From a virus, in the IMG/VR virus record IMGVR_UViG_3300029787_000001, positions 130,439-191,359 of that record: a stretch of 60,921 nucleotides of DNA. The stretch is one strand, 5' to 3'. Below the pieces are notes generated by a model that saw nothing but the letters and a program-made list of their open reading frames with translations, was not told the origin of the DNA and did not search any database. Position numbers and translations under genes: made by a program. Positions within the stretch are counted from its first letter, which is position 1; each line of letters begins with the position of its first letter. Positions 49,240-56,883 of the stretch are shown piece by piece.

Positions 49240-50426
49240 TTTTTCAGACACTTGACGACAAGTCAGAGTGTATTGGGGTTTATGTTGATGGGAAGCTGCA
49301 TTTTGATAGCTTTCCTGACGAGCTTACCAAGACTTGGAAGTACACAGGTTCCGTTCAGGATCCTGGCATAGAATACGCTTGGCTCTACACTGGCGGTAAG
49401 AACCTTCAGGAAGCTTGCCCAGAGGATCTAAAGCAAGAACTGGACGAAGTTCAAAAGACATTCAAAGCCTATTTGCTTTCGTTCAGAATAGCACGAATAA
49501 ACTTGCGGCAGAACTGCTTCTTTGATTTAGTTCCAGAAGACTTTTTGATGGAGTTCTGTGAGGTTCGTAATAAGATTACGAAGCATGTCTTTGATACTTA
49601 TGAACAGCCAGAGAACTACACTCAGCTAGACAGCATCTACAAGTTGATTCACAAGATCAAATACCAAAAACTCAATGTCAACGTAGACGGCTGTCGCCAT
49701 CTTATGACCAGCACAAGCGACCGTGCCGACATCAAAAACATTGTAAAAAATAAGCCACACTATGTGAACTACAATCTTTTTGGAACGGTTACAGGGCGCC
49801 TTACGACGCTCAAAGACAGCAATCCAATCCTAACTATGAAAGCGAAATTCAGAGAAATTATCAAACCAACAAATGACTGGTTTGTTTCCTTTGACTATAA
49901 CGGCGCAGAAGTGAGGACGTTCTTGTCACTCTCAGGTCATGAACAGCCTCAGGAAGACATTCACACTTGGAACATGAGACATCTTTATGGCGGCTCTCCG
50001 GTGGATCGTGATGAAGCTAAGGTTAGATTCTTCGCCACTCTCTATAATGTGAATGACATGTCTCTGAATGGATCCGTTTACAGCCGTGAAGGAGTCCTCT
50101 CTAAGTTCTATAAAGATGGGAAGGTCAGCACACCAACTGGCAGGCACATTAAGGTAGATCAGCGTAGGGCATTGAGCTATCTCATCCAGAGCACAACATC
50201 TGACTTGACTCTCGATCGTGCTGTAGCCTTAGATAATGTCCTTATGGGCACAAAATCAAAGGTTGCATTTATCGTCCATGATGAGATTGTTCTTGACATC
50301 GCAGAAGAAGATAAAGAGAAGGTCCCAGAACTGAAAGCAATTTTTGAGAATAACAAATTAGGAAAATTCATGGCTAATGTCAAAGCTGGCAAGGACTATG
50401 GAAATCTGAAGGGTCTAAATCTATGA
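49236..50426 (+). CDS. Compact family A DNA polymerase without exonuclease domain
   Basis: 396 residues (E. coli Pol I Klenow is about 600, T7 gp5 704). Motifs present: TVTGRLTT near 184-191; motif A FVSFDYNGAEVR with catalytic D220; motif B R258-x3-K262-x3-F266-x3-Y270 (the O helix); motif C VHDE 347-350. No 3'-5' exonuclease signature is seen in the first 130 residues. Distances between motifs A-B and B-C are shorter than in Pol I. All residues for catalysis are present, so it is probably active. In T4 replication uses a family B polymerase, so this is a mosaic replisome. It overlaps the structural gene upstream and has no promoter of its own that I can see. Confidence 0.9.
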   Translation: MIFQTLDDKSECIGVYVDGKLHFDSFPDELTKTWKYTGSVQDPGIEYAWLYTGGKNLQEACPEDLKQELDEVQKTFKAYLLSFRIARINLRQNCFFDLVPEDFLMEFCEVRNKITKHVFDTYEQPENYTQLDSIYKLIHKIKYQKLNVNVDGCRHLMTSTSDRADIKNIVKNKPHYVNYNLFGTVTGRLTTLKDSNPILTMKAKFREIIKPTNDWFVSFDYNGAEVRTFLSLSGHEQPQEDIHTWNMRHLYGGSPVDRDEAKVRFFATLYNVNDMSLNGSVYSREGVLSKFYKDGKVSTPTGRHIKVDQRRALSYLIQSTTSDLTLDRAVALDNVLMGTKSKVAFIVHDEIVLDIAEEDKEKVPELKAIFENNKLGKFMANVKAGKDYGNLKGLNL

Positions 50427-51286
50427 TCTCTTTAATAGGCATAGGCGATGCAGGCTGCAATGTGGTTTCTCTGTTTGAGAATCACAAAGAATACAATTGT
50501 TTCTTCTTCTCAGGGGAGCAAGAAAACACGAAGTGGACGAGAAAACTACCAAAAGCGAATAAACCAGAAGATTGTGAGGAACAGGCACCAAAACTATCTT
50601 CTTACAAAACACTTACGGCAGTTCAAGATAGAGTTCAAGTGTTTCTTTGCGGGTCTTCATTCTCCGCAAACTATACACTTGCGATTTTGCAACAAATAAG
50701 AGATAAGAAGATAGACATCTTCTACATCAAGCCTGATGTCGATCTTTTGATTGGAGATGTGAGGCTGCAAGAGCGAGCCATTTTCGGGATTCTACAGGAA
50801 TACACCAGATCGGGTCTATTCAGCAGCTTCACCACTTTTTCTAACCCGGCAATTGAAAAGACAATAGGCGAAATCCCAATAAAAAAATACTTTGAGACAA
50901 TCAATAAAAGTATTTATTATGCGGTCCATTACTTGAACGTCTTTGATCACACAACGCCACTTGTGGGCAACCTTTCCAAGCCCTCAGAAGTGCAGAGAAT
51001 TCGCTCTGTAGGCATTGTCTCAGTTGACAAACTAACTGAAAATTGGTACTACAAATTGCGAGAAGATCGCGATGTAGCATACTATTTATGTATAGCATCA
51101 GAACGTCTTGAGACGGATGGAAAGCTCCACTCCCGAGTGGTTGAGAACCTAAAGAATAAACCCCGCAACGCATTTAAAAATGTCACCTATGGCATCTATG
51201 AATCGCCTTACGAAACGGACTTTGGATTCTGTGTAGCTCACACGAATTTCGTTCAAGAACAGAGAACGCTTGACAGCGTAAGCTAA
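50423..51286 (+). CDS. Degenerate FtsZ/tubulin-like protein
   Basis: 287 residues. The N-terminus ISLIGIGDAGCNVV matches the FtsZ T1 loop (IGVGGAGCNAV). At 74-85 FLCGSSFSANYT stands where FtsZ has GGGTGTG and keeps only one of the glycines, and no NxDxxD element is clear, so GTP hydrolysis is doubtful. The spacing between the two sites and the alternating alpha/beta pattern fit the fold. It overlaps the polymerase gene by four bases. With the intact GTPase at 7873 it could form a copolymer pair, or be a cap or regulator. Family placement is tentative. Confidence 0.6.
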   Translation: MISLIGIGDAGCNVVSLFENHKEYNCFFFSGEQENTKWTRKLPKANKPEDCEEQAPKLSSYKTLTAVQDRVQVFLCGSSFSANYTLAILQQIRDKKIDIFYIKPDVDLLIGDVRLQERAIFGILQEYTRSGLFSSFTTFSNPAIEKTIGEIPIKKYFETINKSIYYAVHYLNVFDHTTPLVGNLSKPSEVQRIRSVGIVSVDKLTENWYYKLREDRDVAYYLCIASERLETDGKLHSRVVENLKNKPRNAFKNVTYGIYESPYETDFGFCVAHTNFVQEQRTLDSVS

Positions 51287-51345
51287 ATGCGCTAAACTAC
51301 AGATGAGCAAGGGGAAGCTCTCAAACCCCCCAAAAATAAATACTC

Positions 51346-51374
51346 TTGACAGGCTATGATCAGAGTGTTACATT
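51346..51374 (+). promoter_or_regulatory. Extended -10 sigma70-type promoter for SSB
   Basis: TTGACA (51346-51351), 17-base spacer ending in TGT, TACATT (51369-51374). A second possible -10 (TATACT, 51396-51401) lies nearer the gene but lacks a good -35. Confidence 0.6.
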
Positions 51375-51425
51375 CAGATAGTAAGGAACGCTTGCTATAC
51401 TTTACCCAACAACAAGGAGATTATT

Positions 51426-52193
51426 ATGGGAATCAACATGGAACTAATGCGGAAGAAGCTTGCCGCACTTAGAGGAAACGGAAAGAGTGACAAGGCTAGT
51501 GTCTGGTTCAAGCCAGAAGAGGGCGATACAGACGTGCGTATCGTCCCAACATCGGACGGAGATCCACTTAAGGAGGTCTTCTTCCACTATAACATCGAAG
51601 GACATCGCGGAGGCGTTATGTGCCCGAAGCGCAACTTCGGTGAGCATTGCCCAATCTGTGAATTTGCGTCACAGCTATGGCGCGATGGAACTGACAACAA
51701 TGACGAGGAGACCAAGAAGCTTGCTAAGTCTCTCTTCGTTCGCAATCGCTACTTCTCGCCCGTGGTAGTTCGCGGTCTTGAGTCCGAAGGTGTCAAGGTT
51801 TATGGCTATGGAAAGCAGGCTTATGAGCTTCTGCTTGGCTACATCCTCGACCCAGAGTATGGCGACATTACGGATCCCGAAGGCGGTACCGACATTACTA
51901 TTACTTACACGAAGCCCACCACCCCAGGCGCTTATCCAAAGACCAACATGAAGATGCGTCGCAACACGAGCACTCTTCTACAGGACAAGGACGCAATCCC
52001 GGGACTGCTTCAGGGAATGCCCGACATTGACTCACTATTCACGCGACATAGTAGCGACGAGGTGGGTGCAATTCTTGACGGAATGCTCTCTGGCGATAAG
52101 TCGGCTGAGGGTCGCTCGAAGGAGACGACTCAGTACAACCAGAGCGGCAAGTCGAGCGTAGATAAGGCATTCAACGATCTGATGACTGGCTAG
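51426..52193 (+). CDS. gp32: Single-stranded DNA-binding protein (T4 gp32 type)
   Basis: 255 residues. The zinc site has the spacing H54-x11-C66-x8-C75-x2-C78, close to H64-x12-C77-x9-C87-x2-C90 of T4 gp32. The basic N-terminus (MELMRKKLAALRGNGK) corresponds to the cooperativity region, and an OB-type core follows. The acidic C-terminal tail is short. It would coat single strands during replication and load UvsX. Transcribed from its own promoter and ended by a strong terminator, consistent with high expression. AAGGAG precedes ATG 51426. Confidence 0.9.
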   Translation: MGINMELMRKKLAALRGNGKSDKASVWFKPEEGDTDVRIVPTSDGDPLKEVFFHYNIEGHRGGVMCPKRNFGEHCPICEFASQLWRDGTDNNDEETKKLAKSLFVRNRYFSPVVVRGLESEGVKVYGYGKQAYELLLGYILDPEYGDITDPEGGTDITITYTKPTTPGAYPKTNMKMRRNTSTLLQDKDAIPGLLQGMPDIDSLFTRHSSDEVGAILDGMLSGDKSAEGRSKETTQYNQSGKSSVDKAFNDLMTG

Positions 52194-52216
52194 TAAAAGC
52201 TCAAAAGCTCCAGTCG

Positions 52217-52246
52217 CCCCCACCCCTAAAAAGGTGGGGGTTTTTT
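52217..52246 (+). terminator. Rho-independent terminator after SSB
   Basis: CCCCCACC (52217-52224) pairs with GGTGGGGG (52233-52240) around an eight-base loop, followed by six T. Confidence 0.93.
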
Positions 52247-52247
52247 G

Positions 52248-52276
52248 TTGCGCCTTTCGTTGTTGTGTGTTATAAT
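52248..52276 (+). promoter_or_regulatory. Extended -10 sigma70-type promoter for uvsX
   Basis: TTGCGC (52248-52253), 17-base spacer ending in TGT, consensus TATAAT (52271-52276). The transcript would begin near 52283 with a GAGC-TTCG-GCTC hairpin (52284-52295), followed by an A-rich leader of about 50 bases. Confidence 0.65.
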
Positions 52277-52346
52277 TACTTCTGAGCTTCGGCTCATAAA
52301 TTAAAAAAAATAAAGAAAAGAAAAGCTAAAAAATAAGGAGAATTAT

Positions 52347-53480
52347 ATGGCTAAAAAGAAAGAAGTCAAAGCCGGTCGCGTAGATATGAGCGCGATGCGA
52401 GCAATGATAAACAAGAAGGCTGGGCGCAATGTTGCTCACGACCTGAGAGAAGACAATCCAACATCAGTAAAGCAGTGGATTCCAACAGGATCACGCTGGC
52501 TTGACTCAATTGTTTGTAAGGGGAAGTATGCCGGCATCCCTGTCGGTAAGGTAACAGAGCTAGCTGGTCTGGAGGCAACAGGAAAATCCTTCCTTGCCGC
52601 CCAGTGTGCTGCAAATGCTCAGAAGATGGGAATTGGAGTAATCTACTTTGATTCTGAGTCTGCGATTGATCCAACCTTCTTGGAGAAGGCTGGCTGCGAT
52701 CTAGGCTCAATGATGTATGTTCAGGCTCAATCCGTAGAGTTTGTGCTTGAGACTATAGAAGATCTATTGGGAGCAACAGATAGCCAACTATTGTTTATTT
52801 GGGACTCTCTGGCATTCACGCCGTCAGTCTCAGATGTAGCGGGTGACTTCAACCCTCAATCATCAGTAGCAACCAAGGCTCGTATTCTTGCGAAGGCGAT
52901 GTCAAAGTTGGTCATTCCACTCGCAGATAAGAAGGCAACGTTCCTTGTTCTCAATCAGTTGAAGACCAATATCCCACATGGACCGATGGCACGACAGATT
53001 GCGATGACGACGCCATACATCACCCCCGGTGGAAAGGCTATGCACTACGCTTACTCACTTCGTATCTGGCTTACAGGTCGCAAGAGCAAGGCGGCTTATG
53101 TGCTTGATGAGAATGGTTTCCGTATTGGCTCAGAAGTCAAGGTCAAGCTTGAAAAGTCTCGCTTTGGAACCCAGGGCAGAACTTGTACGTTCCGTATCTT
53201 ATGGGGAACTGATCCGATTGGTGTGCAGGACGCAGAGTCATGGTTTGAGGCTCTCAAGGGCTTTATGACTGTTGCTGGTTCATGGTACACACTTGAGCAC
53301 AATGGTTATTCCAAGAAGTTCCAGCCCAGCAAATGGGTTGACACCTTGAATGGTGACCCTGAGTTCAAGCAGCACGTAATGGATTTTATGGATGAGGTTG
53401 TAGTCCAGAAGTTTGACAAGAGAGAAGGCGAAGCATCAGACTTCTATGAAGTAGATGAAAAAATAAATAAAGCGTCTTGA
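52347..53480 (+). CDS. uvsX: UvsX/RecA-type recombinase
   Basis: 377 residues (T4 UvsX has 391). Walker A GLEATGKS at 74-81, Walker B LLFIWDSLAF near 151-160, and the adenine- and DNA-binding loops with NQLKTNIPHGP and ITPGGKAMHYAYSLRIWL. It lines up with UvsX more than with bacterial RecA in length and in the C-terminal region (WFEALKGFMTVAG). It would pair DNA strands for recombination-dependent replication initiated by SbcDC-processed ends. AAGGAG precedes the ATG, after an A-rich leader. Confidence 0.93.
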   Translation: MAKKKEVKAGRVDMSAMRAMINKKAGRNVAHDLREDNPTSVKQWIPTGSRWLDSIVCKGKYAGIPVGKVTELAGLEATGKSFLAAQCAANAQKMGIGVIYFDSESAIDPTFLEKAGCDLGSMMYVQAQSVEFVLETIEDLLGATDSQLLFIWDSLAFTPSVSDVAGDFNPQSSVATKARILAKAMSKLVIPLADKKATFLVLNQLKTNIPHGPMARQIAMTTPYITPGGKAMHYAYSLRIWLTGRKSKAAYVLDENGFRIGSEVKVKLEKSRFGTQGRTCTFRILWGTDPIGVQDAESWFEALKGFMTVAGSWYTLEHNGYSKKFQPSKWVDTLNGDPEFKQHVMDFMDEVVVQKFDKREGEASDFYEVDEKINKAS

Positions 53481-53505
53481 CATAGCGCCTCCACCCTGTT
53501 AGATT
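53477..53505 (+). promoter_or_regulatory. Extended -10 sigma70-type promoter for the exonuclease gene
   Basis: TTGACA (53477-53482) at the uvsX stop codon, 17-base spacer ending in TGT, TAGATT (53500-53505). Transcription would start near 53512, immediately before GGAGG. Confidence 0.65.
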
Positions 53506-53517
53506 ATGGGGTGGAGG
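53488..53517 (+). promoter_or_regulatory. Hairpin that can hide the exonuclease ribosome binding site
   Basis: CCTCCACCC (53488-53496) is complementary to GGGTGGAGG (53509-53517), whose last five bases are the Shine-Dalgarno sequence of the gene at 53524. Readthrough RNA from uvsX would contain both arms; RNA from the local promoter would lack the first. Confidence 0.6.
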
Positions 53518-53523
53518 TAACCT

Positions 53524-54489
53524 ATGAAACGTGTGCTCGTAATTGACGCCCTCAATATGTTTTTGAGGGCGTTTATCGTTGACCCCAGCCTGTCTCAGCA
53601 TGGACAACCAATAGGCGGAATCAAGGGATCTATAAAAATCTTACAGAAGCTTGTGAGGATAACACAACCAAATGAGATTGTCATCTGTTGGGATGGACCA
53701 AATGGTTCTCAGAAGCGCAAAGCTCTCAACTCTGGCTACAAACAAGGCAGGAAGCCTCTGCGTCTCAATCGTTCTGTTCACAATCTGACAGAGAACGAGG
53801 AATTGCAGAATAAAGTCTGGCAACAAATGCAGATTATTGAATACCTAAATCAAATGCCAATCATCCAGCTTATTCTTGAAAGAGTAGAGGCTGATGACAT
53901 CATCTCTTATGTCTGCAATTCTGGGCACTATAAAGGTTGGCAAAAAGTTATCGTCTCAAACGACAAAGACTTTTTGCAGCTTTGCGATGACGAGACGGTG
54001 GTCTACCGTCCAACGACAGACAAGATTGAAACCAAAAAAACTGTGATTGAAACAATGGGAGTTCATCCAACAAACATGGCTCTTGCTCGTGCGATGGACG
54101 GTGATGCTAGCGACAATCTTCCTGGCGTTAATCGTGTCGGAATGAAGACGATTGCTACCAAGCTTCCGTTTATGAAAGAAGAGCGAACTGTGACAATTGA
54201 TGAGCTACTAGATTACTGTGAGAACATAGACTCAAAACTAAAAGTTTATAAAAACATCACAGAGTCAAAAGCACTTATCGAACACAACTACCAGATGATG
54301 CAGCTTTATTCTCCTCTTATCTCAGTACAAGGCAAACAGACTATCGACTATGCACTTGAAAACTTTGAATGCGACTTTAACAAGACTGAACTGCTGAGAC
54401 TTATGATGAAGGATGGCTTTGGAGAGCTTAACTGGGAAGAACTAAAAACATTCTTGAATAAGATTTCAAGGGAATGCAATGAGAGATGA
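53524..54489 (+). CDS. rnh: 5'-3' exonuclease / RNase H-type flap nuclease
   Basis: 321 residues, length close to T4 RNase H (305). FEN-family acidic motifs in order: LVIDALNMF (D8), VICWDGPNG, ERVEADDIIS, SNDKDFLQL and GDASDNLPGVNRVGMKT (the helix-hairpin-helix region). It would remove RNA primers and flaps from Okazaki fragments. It also supplies the 5' nuclease missing from the small polymerase. The start has GGAGG six bases upstream and is subject to the hairpin described at 53488. Confidence 0.9.
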   Translation: MKRVLVIDALNMFLRAFIVDPSLSQHGQPIGGIKGSIKILQKLVRITQPNEIVICWDGPNGSQKRKALNSGYKQGRKPLRLNRSVHNLTENEELQNKVWQQMQIIEYLNQMPIIQLILERVEADDIISYVCNSGHYKGWQKVIVSNDKDFLQLCDDETVVYRPTTDKIETKKTVIETMGVHPTNMALARAMDGDASDNLPGVNRVGMKTIATKLPFMKEERTVTIDELLDYCENIDSKLKVYKNITESKALIEHNYQMMQLYSPLISVQGKQTIDYALENFECDFNKTELLRLMMKDGFGELNWEELKTFLNKISRECNER

Positions 54490-54491
54490 TA

Positions 54492-54499
54492 CTATTTAC
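54492..54499 (+). promoter_or_regulatory. Late-promoter motif CTATTTAC inside the replication block
   Basis: TACTATTTAC, 24 bases before the ATG at 54516. It is the only intergenic copy of the motif in the replication block from 49.2 kb to the end, and precedes two basic proteins with IKEE motifs. Confidence 0.55.
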
Positions 54500-54515
54500 T
54501 ACCGAGGTGTAGTAA

Positions 54516-55061
54516 ATGGAAGAACTCTACGAATTTGATGAAGACTCTCTCAACGAAGAAGAGGCTGATCTAGAAGAAAAGAAAAAGAAATCTAAGGGTA
54601 AGAAGGATGCTTGTTATCACAAGGTCCGCGCCCGCTATGATGTGTGGCCATCTGCTTATGCAAGTGGTGCTCTAGTTAAGTGCCGCAAGGTCGGGGCTGC
54701 AAACTGGGGCAACAAGTCCAAGAAGAAAGAGAGTATAGAGTTTGACGATCATTTACTTCAGGTTATCAAAGAGGAGTATGCGGCAGTTCTAGCCGAAAAA
54801 AAAAAGTTAACGGCTAAGCCTTCTTCCGAGAGTAGTCTTAAAGACTGGTTTGGTCGGAAAGGTGCTCCAGGCAAGAAGGGCGGCTGGGTTGATTGCAACA
54901 CTTGCCGCAAGGATAAGAAGACAGGAAAGAAGAAGTGCTCACCTTGCGGGCGCTCAGGCGACGAAAAGAGATCGAAGTACCCTTCATGTAGACCTACCCC
55001 CGGCGCATGTGGCAAGAGGGGTAAGTGGGGTAAGAAATCAAAGGGAGGCAAGAAAGGATGA
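54516..55061 (+). CDS. Basic two-module protein with internal IKEE motif (DUF5872-like)
   Basis: 181 residues. Acidic start, Lys run, then a module with CYHKVRARYDVWPSAYASG and KVGAANWGNKSKK (about 32-70), like DUF5872 proteins of large phages and giant viruses. At about 77-92 lies DDHLLQVIKEEYAAVLAE, the tag motif in an internal position. The second half (about 108-181) is Lys/Gly/Cys-rich: WVDCNTCRKDKKTGKKK, CSPCGRSGDEKRSKYPSC, then a KGGKK end. The two modules look like separate proteins joined at a tag. It has a late promoter and overlaps a tag protein by four bases. Candidate DNA-binding internal head protein. Confidence 0.7.
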   Translation: MEELYEFDEDSLNEEEADLEEKKKKSKGKKDACYHKVRARYDVWPSAYASGALVKCRKVGAANWGNKSKKKESIEFDDHLLQVIKEEYAAVLAEKKKLTAKPSSESSLKDWFGRKGAPGKKGGWVDCNTCRKDKKTGKKKCSPCGRSGDEKRSKYPSCRPTPGACGKRGKWGKKSKGGKKG

Positions 55062-55387
55062 AGCTTACAGAATCACATGTCAGACAGGTAATCAAAGAAG
55101 AATACGAAGCTCTGCTCGAAGAAGAGAAAAAGAAAAAGTCCGCCAAGGACAAGATGAAGTGTAACTCCCCCCGCCGAATCCGCAAGGGCGAGGCTGGTCA
55201 TGGCAAGAAGAAGTTTGTTGTCAAGGCTTGCGATGGCGGAACTGAAAAGATTATCCGTTATGGAGATGCAGGTCTGAAGATCAAGCGTAAGCAGAAGGGT
55301 CGCAGAAAGAACTTCCGCGCCCGCCACAATTGTGACAATCCCGGTTCAAAGTTGAAAGCACGCTACTGGTCCTGCAAGAACTGGTAG
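55058..55387 (+). CDS. Basic IKEE-tag protein
   Basis: 109 residues starting MKLTESHVRQVIKEEYEALL, closely matching the internal motif of the gene before it at DNA level as well. The rest is highly basic with a conserved-looking pattern: KCNSPRRIRKGEAGHGKKK, VKACDGGTEKIIRYGD, RRKNFRARHNCDNPG and KARYWSCKNW. This module recurs in T4-like aquatic phages with no assigned function, as I recall. The four cysteines may bind a metal. The high positive charge and late promoter suggest packaging with DNA in the head. Confidence 0.72.
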   Translation: MKLTESHVRQVIKEEYEALLEEEKKKKSAKDKMKCNSPRRIRKGEAGHGKKKFVVKACDGGTEKIIRYGDAGLKIKRKQKGRRKNFRARHNCDNPGSKLKARYWSCKNW

Positions 55388-55432
55388 AAATAGTTAGTCA
55401 TCGTCAAGAGTAGAAAATAATCCTAACTCGCC

Positions 55433-55460
55433 TTGACTTTTAAGCTGGGTGCGTTATATT
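55433..55460 (+). promoter_or_regulatory. Sigma70-type promoter for the helicase operon
   Basis: TTGACT (55433-55438), 16-base spacer, TATATT (55455-55460). Unlike the other early promoters its spacer is 16 bases and ends in CGT rather than TGT. Confidence 0.55.
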
Positions 55461-55485
55461 TAGTAGTGCGAGACCCAGGAGCATC

Positions 55486-56883
55486 ATGCTTGCACACAAG
55501 GCAGACTTTGGAAGGTACGGAAAGTCCTTCCAAGAAGGGTTGGTTCAACTCATTTTTGAGGACCGACCCTTTGCAGATCAGATAACTGAAGTTTTAGACG
55601 TTGAGTTTCTAGAGCTTGAATACCTTCGCACATTTGTTGCGAAGATAGTCCATTACAGGACAAAGTACGGAAAGCACCCATCCACCAACGCGATGATTTC
55701 CATACTTCGGACAGAACTTGACCGAGAGACCGAAGTTACACAACAGCAGGTTCGTGATTACTTTGCAAGAGTCCACACAAATGAGATTGCGGACGACATA
55801 GATTACATTAAGGAGACTTCTCTCGACTTCTGCCGCAAACAAAAGCTAAAAGAAGCTATGATGAAGTCTGTCAACTTACTACAGACTTGTTCTTTTGATG
55901 AGATTTCAAAAGTAATCAATGATGCCCTCAAGTTGGGCTCTGAGAATAACTTTGGTCACGACTTCCTCGCAGACTTTGAGGAAAGATACAAGCCCAAGTT
56001 CAGGCTTCCAGTAACAACAGGATGGAAAGAGATTGACACTATCACAAGTGGCGGACTTGGTAGAAATGAGCTTGGCGTCGTCATTGCTCCTACTGGGGCA
56101 GGTAAGTCTATGGCTCTTGTTCACCTTGGATCTCAAGCTATCAAAGAGGGCAAGACAGTTATTCACTATACTCTGGAGTTGCAGGATACGGTTGTTGCTT
56201 GTCGCTATGATTCTTGCATCACAAAGTATCCTCTATCAGACCTCACGAATTTCAAAGATGAAATTTATGAAGAGATCAAGGATCTTGACGGGACACTAAT
56301 CGTCAAAGAGTACCCAACCAAGTCAGCGTCCACGAACACAATCAAGGCACATCTTGCCCGTCTAGTAAAGAGGGGCATAGAGCCCGGTCTAATCATCGTA
56401 GACTACGCAGATTTGTTGCGCCCCGTGGTAGTCCGAAAAGAAAAGAGGACGGAACTGGAGTCAATCTATGAGGAGCTACGAGGACTTTCCAATGAGATGA
56501 ACTGTCCAGTTTGGACAGCCTCTCAGACCAATCGGTCTGGACTCAATGCAGAGGTTGTTACAATGGAGCAGATCTCAGAGGCATTCAATAAGTGCTTTGT
56601 GGCTGACTTCATTTGCACTCTATCTCGCACAATTGAAGATAAGCAGAACAACAGAGCCAAGATGTTCATTGCCAAGAATCGCAACGGACCCGATGGCATC
56701 GTCTATGATCTGTTTATGGACACCTCTTGCGTCAACATCAAAATGTTGCCTAAGTCAGTTATTCCTTCTGGCATAGGACCTAACATCTCAGCATCCCCTG
56801 TGGCTGTTGGACCGAAGGAACAAAAAGAAATTCTAAAGAATAAGTACGATAAATTTAAGCAACTAAGGAGCAACAACAAATGA
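55486..56883 (+). CDS. gp41: Replicative DNA helicase (DnaB / T4 gp41 type)
   Basis: 465 residues (T4 gp41 has 475). An N-terminal helical domain (about 1-160), then the RecA-like motor: LGRNELGVVIAPTGAGKS with Walker A at 201-208, HYTLELQDTVVACRYDS, Walker B LIIVDYADLLRP, and VWTASQTNRSG, the DnaB H3-H4 region. It would form the hexameric ring moving on the lagging-strand template, working with the primase at 2078. Own early promoter; the next gene overlaps by four bases. Confidence 0.93.
   Translation: MLAHKADFGRYGKSFQEGLVQLIFEDRPFADQITEVLDVEFLELEYLRTFVAKIVHYRTKYGKHPSTNAMISILRTELDRETEVTQQQVRDYFARVHTNEIADDIDYIKETSLDFCRKQKLKEAMMKSVNLLQTCSFDEISKVINDALKLGSENNFGHDFLADFEERYKPKFRLPVTTGWKEIDTITSGGLGRNELGVVIAPTGAGKSMALVHLGSQAIKEGKTVIHYTLELQDTVVACRYDSCITKYPLSDLTNFKDEIYEEIKDLDGTLIVKEYPTKSASTNTIKAHLARLVKRGIEPGLIIVDYADLLRPVVVRKEKRTELESIYEELRGLSNEMNCPVWTASQTNRSGLNAEVVTMEQISEAFNKCFVADFICTLSRTIEDKQNNRAKMFIAKNRNGPDGIVYDLFMDTSCVNIKMLPKSVIPSGIGPNISASPVAVGPKEQKEILKNKYDKFKQLRSNNK

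Noticed and set aside
51082-51089. CTATTTAT within the second FtsZ-like gene
   Set aside because: It encodes Tyr-Leu codons and lies 340 bases before the next gene, outside the usual spacing. Other in-gene copies (for example about 2660, 11804, 18310, 20077) were discounted in the same way; the one at 11825 is mentioned only as possible.
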